Shown here piece after piece: positions 46,200 to 56,532 of a stretch of DNA of 64,000 bases. The position numbers and the translations under genes were made by a program. The notes under the pieces were generated by a model. The model made no database searches. It had not been told where the DNA came from and saw only the letters and a program-made list of their open reading frames with translations. This stretch comes from Alteromonas sp. ASW11-130 (GTDB taxonomy: Bacteria; Pseudomonadota; Gammaproteobacteria; Enterobacterales; Alteromonadaceae). The stretch spans positions 141,703-205,702 of the forward strand of contig NZ_JAPFRE010000027.1 of NCBI RefSeq assembly GCF_026183735.1. Direction: 5' to 3'. The stretch's first letter is position 1; each line of letters begins with the position of its first letter.

Positions 46200-47699
46200 A
46201 TGCAAATAGAAAGCTACATCTCCCTAGCAATATATTTTCTAGCGATGTTGGGTATTGGCTTATTCGCATATCGACAATCAACAAGCGACATTTCAGGTTA
46301 TATACTTGGAGGCCGTAAAGTGAGTCCTCAAGTGACCGCGCTTTCTGCAGGAGCATCCGACATGAGTGGGTGGATGCTAATGGGGCTACCGGGCGCTATG
46401 TTTGTTGCAGGGTTTGACGCAGTGTTTATTGCGATAGGACTTATTTCCGGCGCATTAATTAATTATTTGGTGGTAGCACCAAAATTGCGGGTTTATACAG
46501 AAGTAGCCGATGATTCGCTCACTGTACCAGAATTTTTCGCCAAACGTTTCGGCCAGGCAAATGCTAGTGTAAGAATGGTGTCGGCGGCGATTATCGTTTT
46601 GTTTTTTACGCTGTATACGTCAGCAGGGCTGGTGGCGGGTGGCAAGTTGTTTGAAAGCGCGTTTTCTTTAGATTACCAACTAGGACTTTTCATCACGATC
46701 GGTGTAGTTGTGTCCTATACTTTACTGGGTGGGTTTCTTGCAGTCAGTCTTACCGATTTCGTTCAGGGCTGTATTATGTTCGTAGCGCTGGTATTAGTGC
46801 CTATTGTTGCTTTTACTCAATTTAACAATGTTGGACAAATGAATGCCGCAGCCTTTGAGTCAATCCCTGAGCTAGGTGAGACATGGGAGTCGTTAACCTT
46901 CGTTAGCTTGCTATCGAGTCTGGCGTGGGGGCTCGGATATTTTGGGCAACCACACATTATTGTACGTTTTATGGCAATACGATCGGTTAATGCAGTCTCT
47001 ACTGCCAGAAACATTGGAATGTCATGGATGGTCGTTACCATTGTAGGAGCGCTTGCTACTGGCTTTGTGGGAGTTGCCTATGCTAACCAATTTAATTTGC
47101 AGGTGGCGGATCCTGAAACCATTTTTATTATATTTTCGCAAATATTGTTTCATCCGTTAATTAGCGGCTTTTTGATGGCTGCAATATTGGCAGCCATTAT
47201 GAGTACTATTTCATCGCAGTTATTGGTTTCGGCGAGTTCTCTTACAGAAGATATCTTAAAAGTTGTTTCTACTAAGCCAGTTAGCGCAAAAACGACAGTG
47301 AGCTTAGGTCGAATCGGCGTAGCCGGTGTAGCAATTGCTGCGCTTTTACTCGCGTTAGATCAGTCAAACAGCATTTTGTCGTTAGTGAGTAATGCGTGGG
47401 CTGGTTTTGGGGCCGCATTTGGTCCATTAGTACTCTTTTGTTTGTATAAAAGAGATTTAACGCATAAGGCAGCGTTAGCAGGCATCATTTCCGGTGCTGT
47501 AACCGTTTTGGTATGGATTTATCTGCCGCTTTTACCAGATGGAGAAACGTTGAGTAGCGTTATGTATGAAATCGTACCTGGGTTTCTCGTGAGTTCACTT
47601 ACGCTGTGGGGCGTGTCAAAGCTTGACAGCGAACCAGGCCAAGAAACGATGCAAATGTTTTCTAAGGCTACCCAGGAATTGGCAGATCAGAAAAGTTAA
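46200..47699 (+). CDS. putP: sodium/proline symporter PutP
   Basis: 499 aa SSS-family transporter with about 13 helices. It brings in proline with Na+. Family stretches include GGRKVSPQVTALSAGASDMSGWMLMGLPG, GLGYFGQPHIIVRFMAI and AAILAAIMSTISSQLLVSAS. The ATG at 46200 lacks a strong ribosome binding site. It precedes proB by 20 bases, an unusual but sensible grouping of import and synthesis of proline, perhaps for osmoprotection. Confidence 0.95.
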   Translation: MQIESYISLAIYFLAMLGIGLFAYRQSTSDISGYILGGRKVSPQVTALSAGASDMSGWMLMGLPGAMFVAGFDAVFIAIGLISGALINYLVVAPKLRVYTEVADDSLTVPEFFAKRFGQANASVRMVSAAIIVLFFTLYTSAGLVAGGKLFESAFSLDYQLGLFITIGVVVSYTLLGGFLAVSLTDFVQGCIMFVALVLVPIVAFTQFNNVGQMNAAAFESIPELGETWESLTFVSLLSSLAWGLGYFGQPHIIVRFMAIRSVNAVSTARNIGMSWMVVTIVGALATGFVGVAYANQFNLQVADPETIFIIFSQILFHPLISGFLMAAILAAIMSTISSQLLVSASSLTEDILKVVSTKPVSAKTTVSLGRIGVAGVAIAALLLALDQSNSILSLVSNAWAGFGAAFGPLVLFCLYKRDLTHKAALAGIISGAVTVLVWIYLPLLPDGETLSSVMYEIVPGFLVSSLTLWGVSKLDSEPGQETMQMFSKATQELADQKS

Positions 47700-47719
47700 T
47701 AGTAAGGTGAGTTAGATAC

Positions 47720-48826
47720 ATGAGTCATAATTGGAAACGAGTTGTAGTCAAAGTTGGGAGTGCTTTAATCTCTCCTAACCAAATAGGCTGTAGCAGTCAC
47801 TACTTATTAAGTATTGCCCAGTTTATCGTTAAATGCCGGGCTATGGGAACTCAGGTTGTGCTTGTGTCATCAGGCTCTGTGGCTGCGGGTGCCCATCAGT
47901 TCAGTGATCATGAAAAAACAGAAATCGCGGTTAAGAAAGCGATGGCGGCAGCGGGACAGACGGAAATGATTGCTACATGGGACAGGCTGTTTGATTTCCC
48001 GTCAGCGCAAATTTTGTTGACCCATGCTGATTTGCGTGACAGAGAACGCTATATCAGCATTCGTGAAACTATTTTCAGCCTGTTGGAGCACGAAATTTTG
48101 CCCATCATTAATGAAAATGACACAGTCACAACGGATAAACTTAAAGTAGGCGACAACGATAATTTATCGGCAATGGTTGCCGCTGCGGCAGATGCTGACG
48201 CATTGATCATCTGCTCTGACGTAGATGGTTTGTATGACAAAAATCCAAACGAGCATGATGATGCGCAGTTATTGTCGTGGGTGGATAATATTGACCAAAG
48301 TATTTATGACATGGCAGGTGGGGCCGTAGAGGGCGGTGTAGGTACCGGTGGCATGCGGACTAAAATCGAAGCGGCTGAAAAAGCAGTATCTCATGGTATT
48401 GATACTTTCATTGTTAATGGATTTACTGAAGCAACCTTTAATCAGTTGTTGGATGGCAAGAATCCCGGTACGCATTTTCAGGCTCACGATAAGCCTATGA
48501 AAGAAAATATCCACTGGATGCGTCATACATCCAACGCACAGGGTGAAGTCATTGTAGAAAGTGATTTCGCAGCATCATTGGAAAATGAAGCTGAGCAGTT
48601 AACCAGTAGTGAGATTATCGATGTAAAAGGCGAGTTTTCGGTAGGAGATACCATTCTCGTCAGAAAAGACGATGGTACCAAACTGGTCAAAGCGCGCTCG
48701 AATTACAGTAGTTGTTTGCTTAATTTTATAGCAAAACAAGACAATGAAGATTTTGCGCAAGAATTTGAGAAGAAAACTGGCCCAATCATTTCTAATAAGC
48801 ATATAGCAAATCTGGAGAAAGAATGA
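47720..48826 (+). CDS. proB: glutamate 5-kinase
   Basis: 368 aa, with the amino-acid-kinase domain and C-terminal PUA domain. First enzyme of proline synthesis, feedback-inhibited by proline in relatives. Motifs are VVVKVGSALI, VSSGSVAAG, INENDTVTTD (acidic loop) and GGVGTGGMRTKIEAAEKA. Its last four bases overlap the proA start (ATGA). Confidence 0.96.
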   Translation: MSHNWKRVVVKVGSALISPNQIGCSSHYLLSIAQFIVKCRAMGTQVVLVSSGSVAAGAHQFSDHEKTEIAVKKAMAAAGQTEMIATWDRLFDFPSAQILLTHADLRDRERYISIRETIFSLLEHEILPIINENDTVTTDKLKVGDNDNLSAMVAAAADADALIICSDVDGLYDKNPNEHDDAQLLSWVDNIDQSIYDMAGGAVEGGVGTGGMRTKIEAAEKAVSHGIDTFIVNGFTEATFNQLLDGKNPGTHFQAHDKPMKENIHWMRHTSNAQGEVIVESDFAASLENEAEQLTSSEIIDVKGEFSVGDTILVRKDDGTKLVKARSNYSSCLLNFIAKQDNEDFAQEFEKKTGPIISNKHIANLEKE

Positions 48827-50070
48827 GTTTAATTACACAACTAGCGCAAGAAGCCAAGTCAGCGGCTTATGAGCTGGCTGTTTTAGAAGAAAGTAAAAAA
48901 AATCAGGTTTTGCAGGATATGGCTGATGCTATTCGTGCAAATAAACAAAAAATCATTGAAGTAAACCAAAAGGAAGTAGCACGCGCTAAGGAAAATAACC
49001 TTGAAGCGTCTATGGTTGATAGGTTGATCTTAAATGAAGCGCGTATAGAAGATATGGCAGTGGGGATTGAGACCATTGTTGAACTACCTGATCCAGTGGG
49101 CGCCACACGGGATTTTGGCAAGCGTCCTAACGGCTTGGATATAAAAAAAATGCGTATTCCACTCGGGGTTGTATGCATGATCTACGAAGCGCGACCGAAT
49201 GTGACCGCTGACGCCGGGGCCTTGTGTTTCAAATCGGGTAACGCAGTTATCTTACGCGGTGGTAAAGAAGCGTTGGATTCAAGTCTCGCTATTGCAGGCT
49301 TGATGCAGGAGGTGTTAGAAAAGCATAACTTACCCAAAGCGTTAATCACTGTGGTTCCAAACCCGGATCGTGCCTTAATGCAAGAGTTAATGAATCAACG
49401 AGAGTATATTGATGTCATTATTCCACGTGGTGGAGAAGGGCTGATCAATTACGTTACGGATAACGCTAAAGTTCCAGTGATTCAACATTTTAAGGGTGTA
49501 TGTCATCTTTATGTGGATAAAGAAGCAGATTTAGATAAAGCAATGAATTTGCTGTTAAACGGTAAGACTCAGCGCACAGGCGTTTGTAATGCGTTAGAAG
49601 GGTTGCTGGTACACGAAGCGATAGCGAGTGATTTTCTTCCCAAAGTTGCAGAAGCATTGTCTGAACACAATGTTAAACTGCACGTTGACGAGAGAACGAG
49701 TAAATGGTTTCCTGATGCCGATATCATTGAAGAAAGTGGTTACGGTGAAGAGTATCTTGATTTAGAGATTGCTATCCGTGTTGTCGATGATATTGACCAC
49801 GCGCTAAAACATATTGCACGTTTTGGAAGTAATCACACCGAAGTAATATGTACTGAAGATCAGGCAGCTGCCACGCGCTTCCAACGCACGGTTGACGCAT
49901 CGGTCGTCATGGTGAATGCTTCTTCGCGTTTTTCAGATGGAAGCCAGTTAGGTTTAGGGGCTGAAATTGGTATTGCAACTACTAAGCTACATGCTTATGG
50001 TCCGATGGGCTTAGAATCGCTTACCACTGAGAAATACCTGGTTAATGGTGAAGGTCAAATCAGATCATAG
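48823..50070 (+). CDS. proA: gamma-glutamyl phosphate reductase
   Basis: 415 aa, second enzyme of proline synthesis. The catalytic cysteine motif GKTQRTGVCNALEG and the NAD-binding VIPRGGEGLINYV and IYEARPNVTADAG are visible. Translationally coupled to proB, and ended by a good terminator. Confidence 0.97.
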   Translation: MSLITQLAQEAKSAAYELAVLEESKKNQVLQDMADAIRANKQKIIEVNQKEVARAKENNLEASMVDRLILNEARIEDMAVGIETIVELPDPVGATRDFGKRPNGLDIKKMRIPLGVVCMIYEARPNVTADAGALCFKSGNAVILRGGKEALDSSLAIAGLMQEVLEKHNLPKALITVVPNPDRALMQELMNQREYIDVIIPRGGEGLINYVTDNAKVPVIQHFKGVCHLYVDKEADLDKAMNLLLNGKTQRTGVCNALEGLLVHEAIASDFLPKVAEALSEHNVKLHVDERTSKWFPDADIIEESGYGEEYLDLEIAIRVVDDIDHALKHIARFGSNHTEVICTEDQAAATRFQRTVDASVVMVNASSRFSDGSQLGLGAEIGIATTKLHAYGPMGLESLTTEKYLVNGEGQIRS

Positions 50071-50111
50071 CTGGTCTGTATTGTATCAATACTTTACCTT
50101 CGTCATAATAG

Positions 50112-50143
50112 AAAACACCGGCATGATTTTCCGGTGTTTTTTT
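50112..50143 (+). terminator. terminator after proA
   Basis: AAAACACCGG / CCGGTGTTTT arms, followed by a run of T. It closes the putP-proB-proA block. Confidence 0.9.
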
Positions 50144-50169
50144 GTTTGTTAGTCAAGAGGAACTCGTGA

Positions 50170-51051
50170 GTGGTAGAAATTAACGCAGTATGGAATGAAG
50201 TGGTAGCAGTTTTAATTGCAAATAAATTGCTTGCCTCTGCGTTATTAATAATTTGTTTTCTTTTAGTTAAACGCTTAATCCTCAAAATTATCAAACGACG
50301 AAGCAGCCGCAAGGGCGAGGATAGAAGGCATCAAATAACGATTCTTGCCCAACTGGGCAATGCGTTGCTCATCGTCCTTATTATGATGGTGTGGGCGTCG
50401 GAAATTCAGTCTCTGGCCATATCAATTGCTGCGTTTATGGTAGCGATTGTACTAGCGACCCGGGAATTTATTCAGTGCTTCATGGGGTTTATCTATTATC
50501 TCGGCGCGCGGCCGTTTAGGGTGGGTGATTGGATTCAAATGAACCACAACCTGGGCGAGGTGGTGGAGATGGACTGGGCCAAAACAGCCCTTTTGGAAGT
50601 TGACCCTGAATCTTTTTCATATACGGGTAAGCATATCTACGTACCCAATAGTCAGTTAGTTACGCAAACGGTAAGAAATCTTAACTTCTTACGTAGATAT
50701 ACTATGCATACATTTTCACTGACAAATGAGCCAACAGTAAACGCATATAAACTTCTGCCGGCGTTTATTGCCAGAGCTCAATCTCACTGTGAGTATTTTC
50801 GCGATGTAGCCGAGCGTTACAAAGGATTAATTGAACGAAATCTAGATGTGGAATTTATTTCTATTGATCCTGACGTTATGGTGGAAACGAATGAATACGC
50901 AAAATTGATCGTTACAGTCTCGCTGTTCTGCCCTACCGACCAGGCTTATTCACTACAACAGAAAATAAGTGCAGATTGGATGAGTCTTTGGTTTAAAGAG
51001 TTACAAGAGCAAGACGATAAGTGGATGCTTCCTGGACAGGAACCATCTTAA
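50170..51051 (+). CDS. MscS-family mechanosensitive ion channel
   Basis: 293 aa. Hydrophobic helices near 15-35, 60-80 and 83-105, followed by the conserved RPFRVGDWIQMNHNLGEVVEMDW beta domain and YVPNSQLVTQTVRNLN, the hallmark of the MscS core. GTG start at 50170 has GAGGAA upstream. Smaller than E. coli MscK but like MscS-related proteins; the C-terminal alpha-beta domain is complete. Confidence 0.88.
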   Translation: MVEINAVWNEVVAVLIANKLLASALLIICFLLVKRLILKIIKRRSSRKGEDRRHQITILAQLGNALLIVLIMMVWASEIQSLAISIAAFMVAIVLATREFIQCFMGFIYYLGARPFRVGDWIQMNHNLGEVVEMDWAKTALLEVDPESFSYTGKHIYVPNSQLVTQTVRNLNFLRRYTMHTFSLTNEPTVNAYKLLPAFIARAQSHCEYFRDVAERYKGLIERNLDVEFISIDPDVMVETNEYAKLIVTVSLFCPTDQAYSLQQKISADWMSLWFKELQEQDDKWMLPGQEPS

Positions 51052-51203
51052 TAGAAGTGGTAATCCGAGAGAAATGAGAACACGCAAACGCGTTTATCTA
51101 TCTGCATCTGGATTTCACAATGGTATTAGTTTCTTTTCACGGCTATACTATCGGCCGCGTTGAAAAGCGAAACAAAAATAGAATTGAATAGAAAGGACAA
51201 ATA

Positions 51204-53318
51204 GTGACTCCTATTACTAAAACATTTCAGTATGGACAGCATACTGTAACGCTTGAAACGGGGGTTATTGCCCGTCAAGCAACCGCTGCCGTTATGGCAA
51301 GCATGGATGACACAGCTGTGTTAGTAACAGTTGTGGGGAAAAAAGAAGCCAAAGCGGATCAAGACTTTTTTCCATTAACCGTAAATTATCAGGAAAAAAC
51401 CTACGCTGCGGGTAAAATCCCCGGTGGTTTTTTCAAACGAGAAGGTCGTCCATCAGAAGGCGAAACGTTAACTGCGCGTTTGATCGACCGCCCAATCCGT
51501 CCATTATTCCCGGAAGGTTTCAAAAACGAGGTTCAAGTTGTAGTTACCGTGGTTTCTGCAAACCCTGATATCCCCACCGATATCATCTCAATGATTGGTA
51601 CTTCAGCTGCGCTAGCGATTTCTGGTATCCCTTTCAATGGACCTATTGGCGCCGCACGTGTGGGCTATACCGATGGTGAATACGTGCTCAACACTCGTAC
51701 AACCGAGCAAGAAACGAGTGAGTTGGACTTGGTTGTAGCGGGTACGCAAAACGCCGTGTTGATGGTTGAATCAGAAGCATCTGTGTTGTCAGAAGATGTA
51801 ATGCTTGGCGCCGTTATGTTCGGTCACGAACAATTACAAACGGTTGTTGATGCGGTGTCTGATTTTGCGGGCATGGTTGGCACGGAAAAGTGGGACTGGC
51901 AGCCTAAAGAAGAAAATACTCAGCTTAAGCTTTTAGTTAAAGAGCTAGCAGAGCAAGGTATGACCGAAGCATACCAAATATCTGACAAAATGCAGCGTAA
52001 AGACGCAGTTAACGCTGTAACGGAAAAAGCGTTAGCTGAAATCATCGAGCGTGATTCAGAACAAGACGAAAAAGAAGCATTAGATATGCTTCATGCGTTG
52101 GAAAGTGATGTTGTACGTTCACGCATCCTAGATGGGCAACCGCGTATTGATGGACGGGAACCTGCGATGGTACGTGCGCTCGATGTTTCTACTGGTATTC
52201 TTCCACGCGCCCATGGTTCAGCCGTTTTTACTCGTGGTGAAACACAGGCACTGGTCGTGGCTACGCTAGGTACAGAGCGTGATGCCCAAATGATCGACGA
52301 ACTCCAAGGTAAACGTGATAGTCGTTTCATGCTGCATTACAATTTCCCTCCATACTGTGTGGGTGAAACGGGCATGATTGGGTCGCCGAAGCGTCGTGAA
52401 ATCGGTCATGGACGTTTGGCTAAACGTGGTATTCAGGCGGTGATGCCTGATGAGGCTGATTTCCCATACGTTGTGCGTGTTGTATCGGAAATTACCGAGT
52501 CAAACGGTTCGTCGTCTATGGCCTCTGTTTGTGGAACGTCGTTAGCATTAATGGACGCCGGTGTACCTATCAAAGCCTCTGTAGCAGGTATCGCGATGGG
52601 TCTGGTCAAGAGCGATGAAAACTTTGTCGTACTTTCGGACATCCTTGGTGATGAAGATCACTTAGGCGACATGGACTTTAAAGTCGCAGGTACTACTGAC
52701 GGTATTACTGCCCTGCAAATGGATATCAAAATTGAAGGTATCACCAAAGAAATTATGCAGGTTGCGTTAAAACAAGCCAAAGAAGCGCGTTTGCATATAC
52801 TTAAAGTTATGGATGAAGCGATTGGCGGACACCGAGACGAATTAAGTGAATTTGCCCCGCGTATCTACACTATCAAGATTGATCAGGATAAGATCCGTGA
52901 TGTAATCGGTAAAGGTGGTGCAATGATTCGCCAAATTACTGAAGAGTCAGAGACTAACATCGAGATTGAAGATGACGGTACCATTAAGATATTTGCTACT
53001 GAGCGTGCAAAATCTGAAAAAGCCATTAGTATGATTGAAGCGGTTACCGCAGAAATTGAAGTAGGCAAGACGTATCACGGTAAAGTTACACGTATTGTTG
53101 ATTTCGGTGCATTTGTTGAAGTATTGCCTGGTAAAGAAGGCTTAGTTCATATTTCACAAATTGCGCATGAGCGTGTTAACAAAGTCTCAGAGTACTTATC
53201 TGAAGGCCAGATGGTAGATGTGAAAGTAATGGAAATCGATCGTCAGAATCGCGTTCGACTAAGCATCAAAGAGCTGTTGGAAAAACCAGCGGCTCCAGAA
53301 CAGCCTAAAGAAGACTAG
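51204..53318 (+). CDS. pnp: polynucleotide phosphorylase
   Basis: 704 aa 3'-5' exoribonuclease and degradosome subunit. Two RNase PH domains, a KH domain ([18 protein letters not shown]) and an S1 domain ([24 protein letters not shown]). GTG start at 51204, with AAAGGA 7 bases before. It is usually found directly after rpsO in gammaproteobacteria; here the upstream gene is an MscS-type channel. Followed by a terminator at 53335. Confidence 0.98.
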   Translation: MTPITKTFQYGQHTVTLETGVIARQATAAVMASMDDTAVLVTVVGKKEAKADQDFFPLTVNYQEKTYAAGKIPGGFFKREGRPSEGETLTARLIDRPIRPLFPEGFKNEVQVVVTVVSANPDIPTDIISMIGTSAALAISGIPFNGPIGAARVGYTDGEYVLNTRTTEQETSELDLVVAGTQNAVLMVESEASVLSEDVMLGAVMFGHEQLQTVVDAVSDFAGMVGTEKWDWQPKEENTQLKLLVKELAEQGMTEAYQISDKMQRKDAVNAVTEKALAEIIERDSEQDEKEALDMLHALESDVVRSRILDGQPRIDGREPAMVRALDVSTGILPRAHGSAVFTRGETQALVVATLGTERDAQMIDELQGKRDSRFMLHYNFPPYCVGETGMIGSPKRREIGHGRLAKRGIQAVMPDEADFPYVVRVVSEITESNGSSSMASVCGTSLALMDAGVPIKASVAGIAMGLVKSDENFVVLSDILGDEDHLGDMDFKVAGTTDGITALQMDIKIEGITKEIMQVALKQAKEARLHILKVMDEAIGGHRDELSEFAPRIYTIKIDQDKIRDVIGKGGAMIRQITEESETNIEIEDDGTIKIFATERAKSEKAISMIEAVTAEIEVGKTYHGKVTRIVDFGAFVEVLPGKEGLVHISQIAHERVNKVSEYLSEGQMVDVKVMEIDRQNRVRLSIKELLEKPAAPEQPKED

Positions 53319-53334
53319 TTCGGCTTATAAGTTT

Positions 53335-53366
53335 AAAAGGGGAGCGAATATCGCTCCCTTTTTTTA
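53335..53366 (+). terminator. terminator after pnp
   Basis: GGGAGCGA / TCGCTCCC arms and T run. Confidence 0.92.
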
Positions 53367-53657
53367 TCGAAGAGGTTGGGGGAGTGGAATTTATTCCTCT
53401 TCCATAGACAAGAGAGCTGAGCAGCGACAGGCGAATTCACTCAATTAAGCTAAATAGGTAAGGTGCACCCTAATGCGTGGCTCTCACAAACCATAGGAAG
53501 ACGCCGTAATAACTGCACCGAATATGTCTGGTGAGGTGGGTTGTTTATATTGCTGACTCTCCAATTATAATCGACTTAGTCCACTATAATCTTCACAAAG
53601 CTAGTGGGTTACACATTTAATAAATTCCTCTGCTGAATGAGCATTCATTGTCACGGC

Positions 53658-54050
53658 TTAGTTTTCATCCATTTGAAACGCAAAGGGCAGTAGCGTTTCG
53701 AGCGATACAACCTTTTCGTCACCCGATTGGCTAAACATTACAACTTCTGTATTGCTATCGGCAAACTCTGCAATTTTTTGTCTGCATCCTCCACATGGGA
53801 AACAAAGTTCATCAGTTGGACTGACAATAACTATTTTCTTGATGCTGGTACAAGCGCTGTTCACCATGGTGCCAATTGCCGTAGCTTCAGCGCATTGCCC
53901 TAAAGGGAAAGATACGTTTTCTACGTTGCAGCCAGAATAAACGTTGCCGTTGCTGCCTAAAATAGCAACGCCAACTTTAAAGTTTGAGTAAGGTGCATGT
54001 GCATTCTTTTGTGCAGCTAGTGCGTGGGTTTTAAGGGTGTGATTATCCAT
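53658..54050 (-). CDS. cdd: cytidine deaminase
   Basis: 130 aa, short tetrameric type. The zinc site CAE (GQCAEATA) and PCGGC are present, as are PYSNFKVGVA and GCNVENVSFP. It converts cytidine and deoxycytidine to uridines. Inserted between pnp and nlpI, on the opposite strand. Confidence 0.95.
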   Translation of the reverse strand: MDNHTLKTHALAAQKNAHAPYSNFKVGVAILGSNGNVYSGCNVENVSFPLGQCAEATAIGTMVNSACTSIKKIVIVSPTDELCFPCGGCRQKIAEFADSNTEVVMFSQSGDEKVVSLETLLPFAFQMDEN

Positions 54051-54166
54051 ATTACCTTATTAATAGCGTGTTATACTTTACATTTACTATCAAATACGCG
54101 ATTGTGACGTCTTTGTGCTGCGAATAAAGTGCAGCGATTCATTTGATTTCGAGATTTCTTTTTAAC

Positions 54167-55057
54167 ATGCGCCATTGTATAAGTCTCATTTTATTTTCAT
54201 GTTGTTCTTTAATTTTAAACGGTTGTGCTCAAACTAACAGCACTGGGCCTAAAGCCGAAATGGGCAATTTATTGCTTGCTGAGCCCGCACCAATTAACCC
54301 TCGTTCACAGATGGCTATTGCTCGCTATAATCAAATACTTGCAAGTAATGCGATTACCGATGAAGACAAAGCGGAGTTATTTTACCAAAGAGGCATGTTA
54401 TACGATAGTGTTGGGCTCGGCGGATTAGCGCAGTTTGATTATTCGCAGGCGCTTGTGCTAAAGCCCGACATGGCAGAAGCTTACAACTCCATTGGCATTC
54501 ACTACATTCAGCAGATGGATTTTATCCAAGCATACGAAGCTTTTGATTCCACTTTAGATATTAATCCGGACTATGATTTTGCATTTCTCAATCGTGGAAT
54601 TGCACTTTATTACGGAGGTCGGTCTGATTTAGCAGTAGATGATCTTAATCGTTTCTTGCAAATAGATGAGACAGATCCTTTCCGCGCGTTGTGGACTTAC
54701 TTTGCGGCTACAGAAGTTGATGCGGAAGAAGGGATAATTAAGCTTAAGACCATGCGACAAAAATTAGATTCGCTTCATTGGGCAACCAAGCTAGTTGATT
54801 TGTTTTTAGGCGAGCTTTCTGAACAACAAGTTCTTGCCGCGTTGATAGATGGCATCTCAAGTCAAAAAGAACTTACCGATAGGCTGTGTGAAGCATACTT
54901 TTATCTAGGGAAGTTTCACAGTCAAAAGGGGAATCGCGGTATCGCGGCGAACTACTTTAAACTCGCTCTTAGCACCAATGTATTTGATTATGTTGAGCAT
55001 CGTTATGCAAGACTCGAACTAGTTCGGCTTCGAAATCCAGAATATATTGCGGAATAA
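54167..55057 (+). CDS. nlpI: lipoprotein NlpI (TPR adaptor)
   Basis: 296 aa from ATG at 54167, giving a signal MRHCISLILFSCCSLILNGC with the lipobox cysteine at 20; a TTG at 54143 would add eight residues. TPR repeats are visible (for example AEAYNSIGIHYIQQMDFIQAY and FAFLNRGIALYYGG). NlpI is an outer-membrane adaptor for Prc and peptidoglycan hydrolases such as MepS. E. coli NlpI is 294 aa and also follows pnp. It is 11 bases before the next gene. Confidence 0.93.
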   Translation: MRHCISLILFSCCSLILNGCAQTNSTGPKAEMGNLLLAEPAPINPRSQMAIARYNQILASNAITDEDKAELFYQRGMLYDSVGLGGLAQFDYSQALVLKPDMAEAYNSIGIHYIQQMDFIQAYEAFDSTLDINPDYDFAFLNRGIALYYGGRSDLAVDDLNRFLQIDETDPFRALWTYFAATEVDAEEGIIKLKTMRQKLDSLHWATKLVDLFLGELSEQQVLAALIDGISSQKELTDRLCEAYFYLGKFHSQKGNRGIAANYFKLALSTNVFDYVEHRYARLELVRLRNPEYIAE

Positions 55058-55068
55058 TCTAACTTTTT

Positions 55069-56532
55069 ATGCGCGGTTTTTTTCTGGCTTTGGCCCTATG
55101 TTTACTGCTGGCTAGTGATAGCGGTCGTCAGCCTTCTCAACTATTCTACAATGCTAACTTTGCTTTGCATTCTGGCAGCCTTCTATGGCTGGCGTCTAAA
55201 GTGGGGCACTCAGATGCTCAAGCATCTTTAATCGACTTCTCGGTTCAAAATGAAGAACCGTATTGGCTTAAGAAATTAGTTGCACTTGGTCATCCAGAAG
55301 CGGCATGGTCATTACATAGATTACTTGCGAACGATGAAAGCGATCAGACATTGGTTCGATTGGCTGCAAGAGGCAATGTCCCGGAAGCTCAGTTGGCTTT
55401 TGCAATGGCCACTGACGATGCTTTAGTAAGAGAAAAATGGCTTAAAAAAGCTGCTTCCAATAACTATTTACCCGCTCAAGCAGCTCTGGCTGATTGGTAT
55501 TTGCTTCATGGAAAAGTTAATCTTGCACGTCCATTATTAGAAAAAACTCAACATGCTTTTACCCAAAGTGCCTTTTATTTGGGGCGGATATTAATTGATG
55601 AAGGCAAGCAAAATGTGGGGATACAGGCGCTACAACGCGCGTTTGAGAATGGGCATCCAGATGCAAAAAACTGGTTGACGTTAATTAAGCACTATCCTCA
55701 GCGCGAAATTGATGCTCTAGGGATAGGACAGTGGCCAGCAACTAAGCAATGTAAGCAACGAATACAGGTATTTGCCACTTCATTAGCAACTACTGAAAGG
55801 GCCAATGCAATTTATAACCAATTCGTTGAAGATTCACGTTTCAGCACATTACCTATCTGTTTGCAAAAACCTATTAGAATTAAAGCTGATAAATTGAATT
55901 GTACAGACAACTGGCGCGGTAGTGGCCGGTTGGGGTGCGATGTACGTCCTTTGTCTCTGGCCGTGAAAACGCTTGATATAACCCATGCGGTGATAATACA
56001 TCAAACTGGAAAAGCCAATGTTGATAATGGACTGATGTATTTAGATTTGACCGATAGTTATGACGTATTTATTCATGAATTAGCGCATTTCGCGGGATTT
56101 ATTGACGAGTACCCAATAACTAGAAATATGGCCAATCGCTACTGTAACCGCCAGGAAGCGCCAAACCTTATTTTTGATGGTGAATTGACGTATTCGCCTT
56201 TGGCAACCCTCAAACGATGGCAGGAGCGCCCCGAATTTGACGGTATATGGCCTGCAAAAACGTGTCAATACACTGATGTTCAAGCTTATAAACCTACAGG
56301 TGACATTACTTTTCTTGAACATCATGATAGTGGAAAAATCCCCACTATTTATTTAACGTTATGGAAACAGCAGCTGGAAGATCCTACTACTTCACGGCCC
56401 ATATATATGAATTTGTTTCAATCATTTCATCGTAATGGGCAGCAAACTCAGGCAGATATATGGTTGCGAAAATATGAACAATACAAGCGAACCCCAACCT
56501 ATGAAGCTATCGATCAGGCATCTGTTGATTAA
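55069..56532 (+). CDS. exported Sel1/TPR-like protein with a zincin motif
   Basis: 487 aa. N-terminal signal-like helix (MRGFFLALALCLLLASDSG). Residues about 45-205 form short alpha repeats (for example GHSDAQASL, GHPEAAWSL, GNVPEAQLAF, GHPDAKNWL) resembling Sel1 repeats. A C-terminal metallopeptidase-like domain contains HELAHFAGFIDEYP: His336, Glu337, His340 and Asp346, an HExxHxxGxxD arrangement. Cysteines near 228, 264, 278, 290 may pair. It is separated from nlpI by 11 bases. Not recognised as a named family; peptidase function is inferred from the motif. Confidence 0.75.
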   Translation: MRGFFLALALCLLLASDSGRQPSQLFYNANFALHSGSLLWLASKVGHSDAQASLIDFSVQNEEPYWLKKLVALGHPEAAWSLHRLLANDESDQTLVRLAARGNVPEAQLAFAMATDDALVREKWLKKAASNNYLPAQAALADWYLLHGKVNLARPLLEKTQHAFTQSAFYLGRILIDEGKQNVGIQALQRAFENGHPDAKNWLTLIKHYPQREIDALGIGQWPATKQCKQRIQVFATSLATTERANAIYNQFVEDSRFSTLPICLQKPIRIKADKLNCTDNWRGSGRLGCDVRPLSLAVKTLDITHAVIIHQTGKANVDNGLMYLDLTDSYDVFIHELAHFAGFIDEYPITRNMANRYCNRQEAPNLIFDGELTYSPLATLKRWQERPEFDGIWPAKTCQYTDVQAYKPTGDITFLEHHDSGKIPTIYLTLWKQQLEDPTTSRPIYMNLFQSFHRNGQQTQADIWLRKYEQYKRTPTYEAIDQASVD

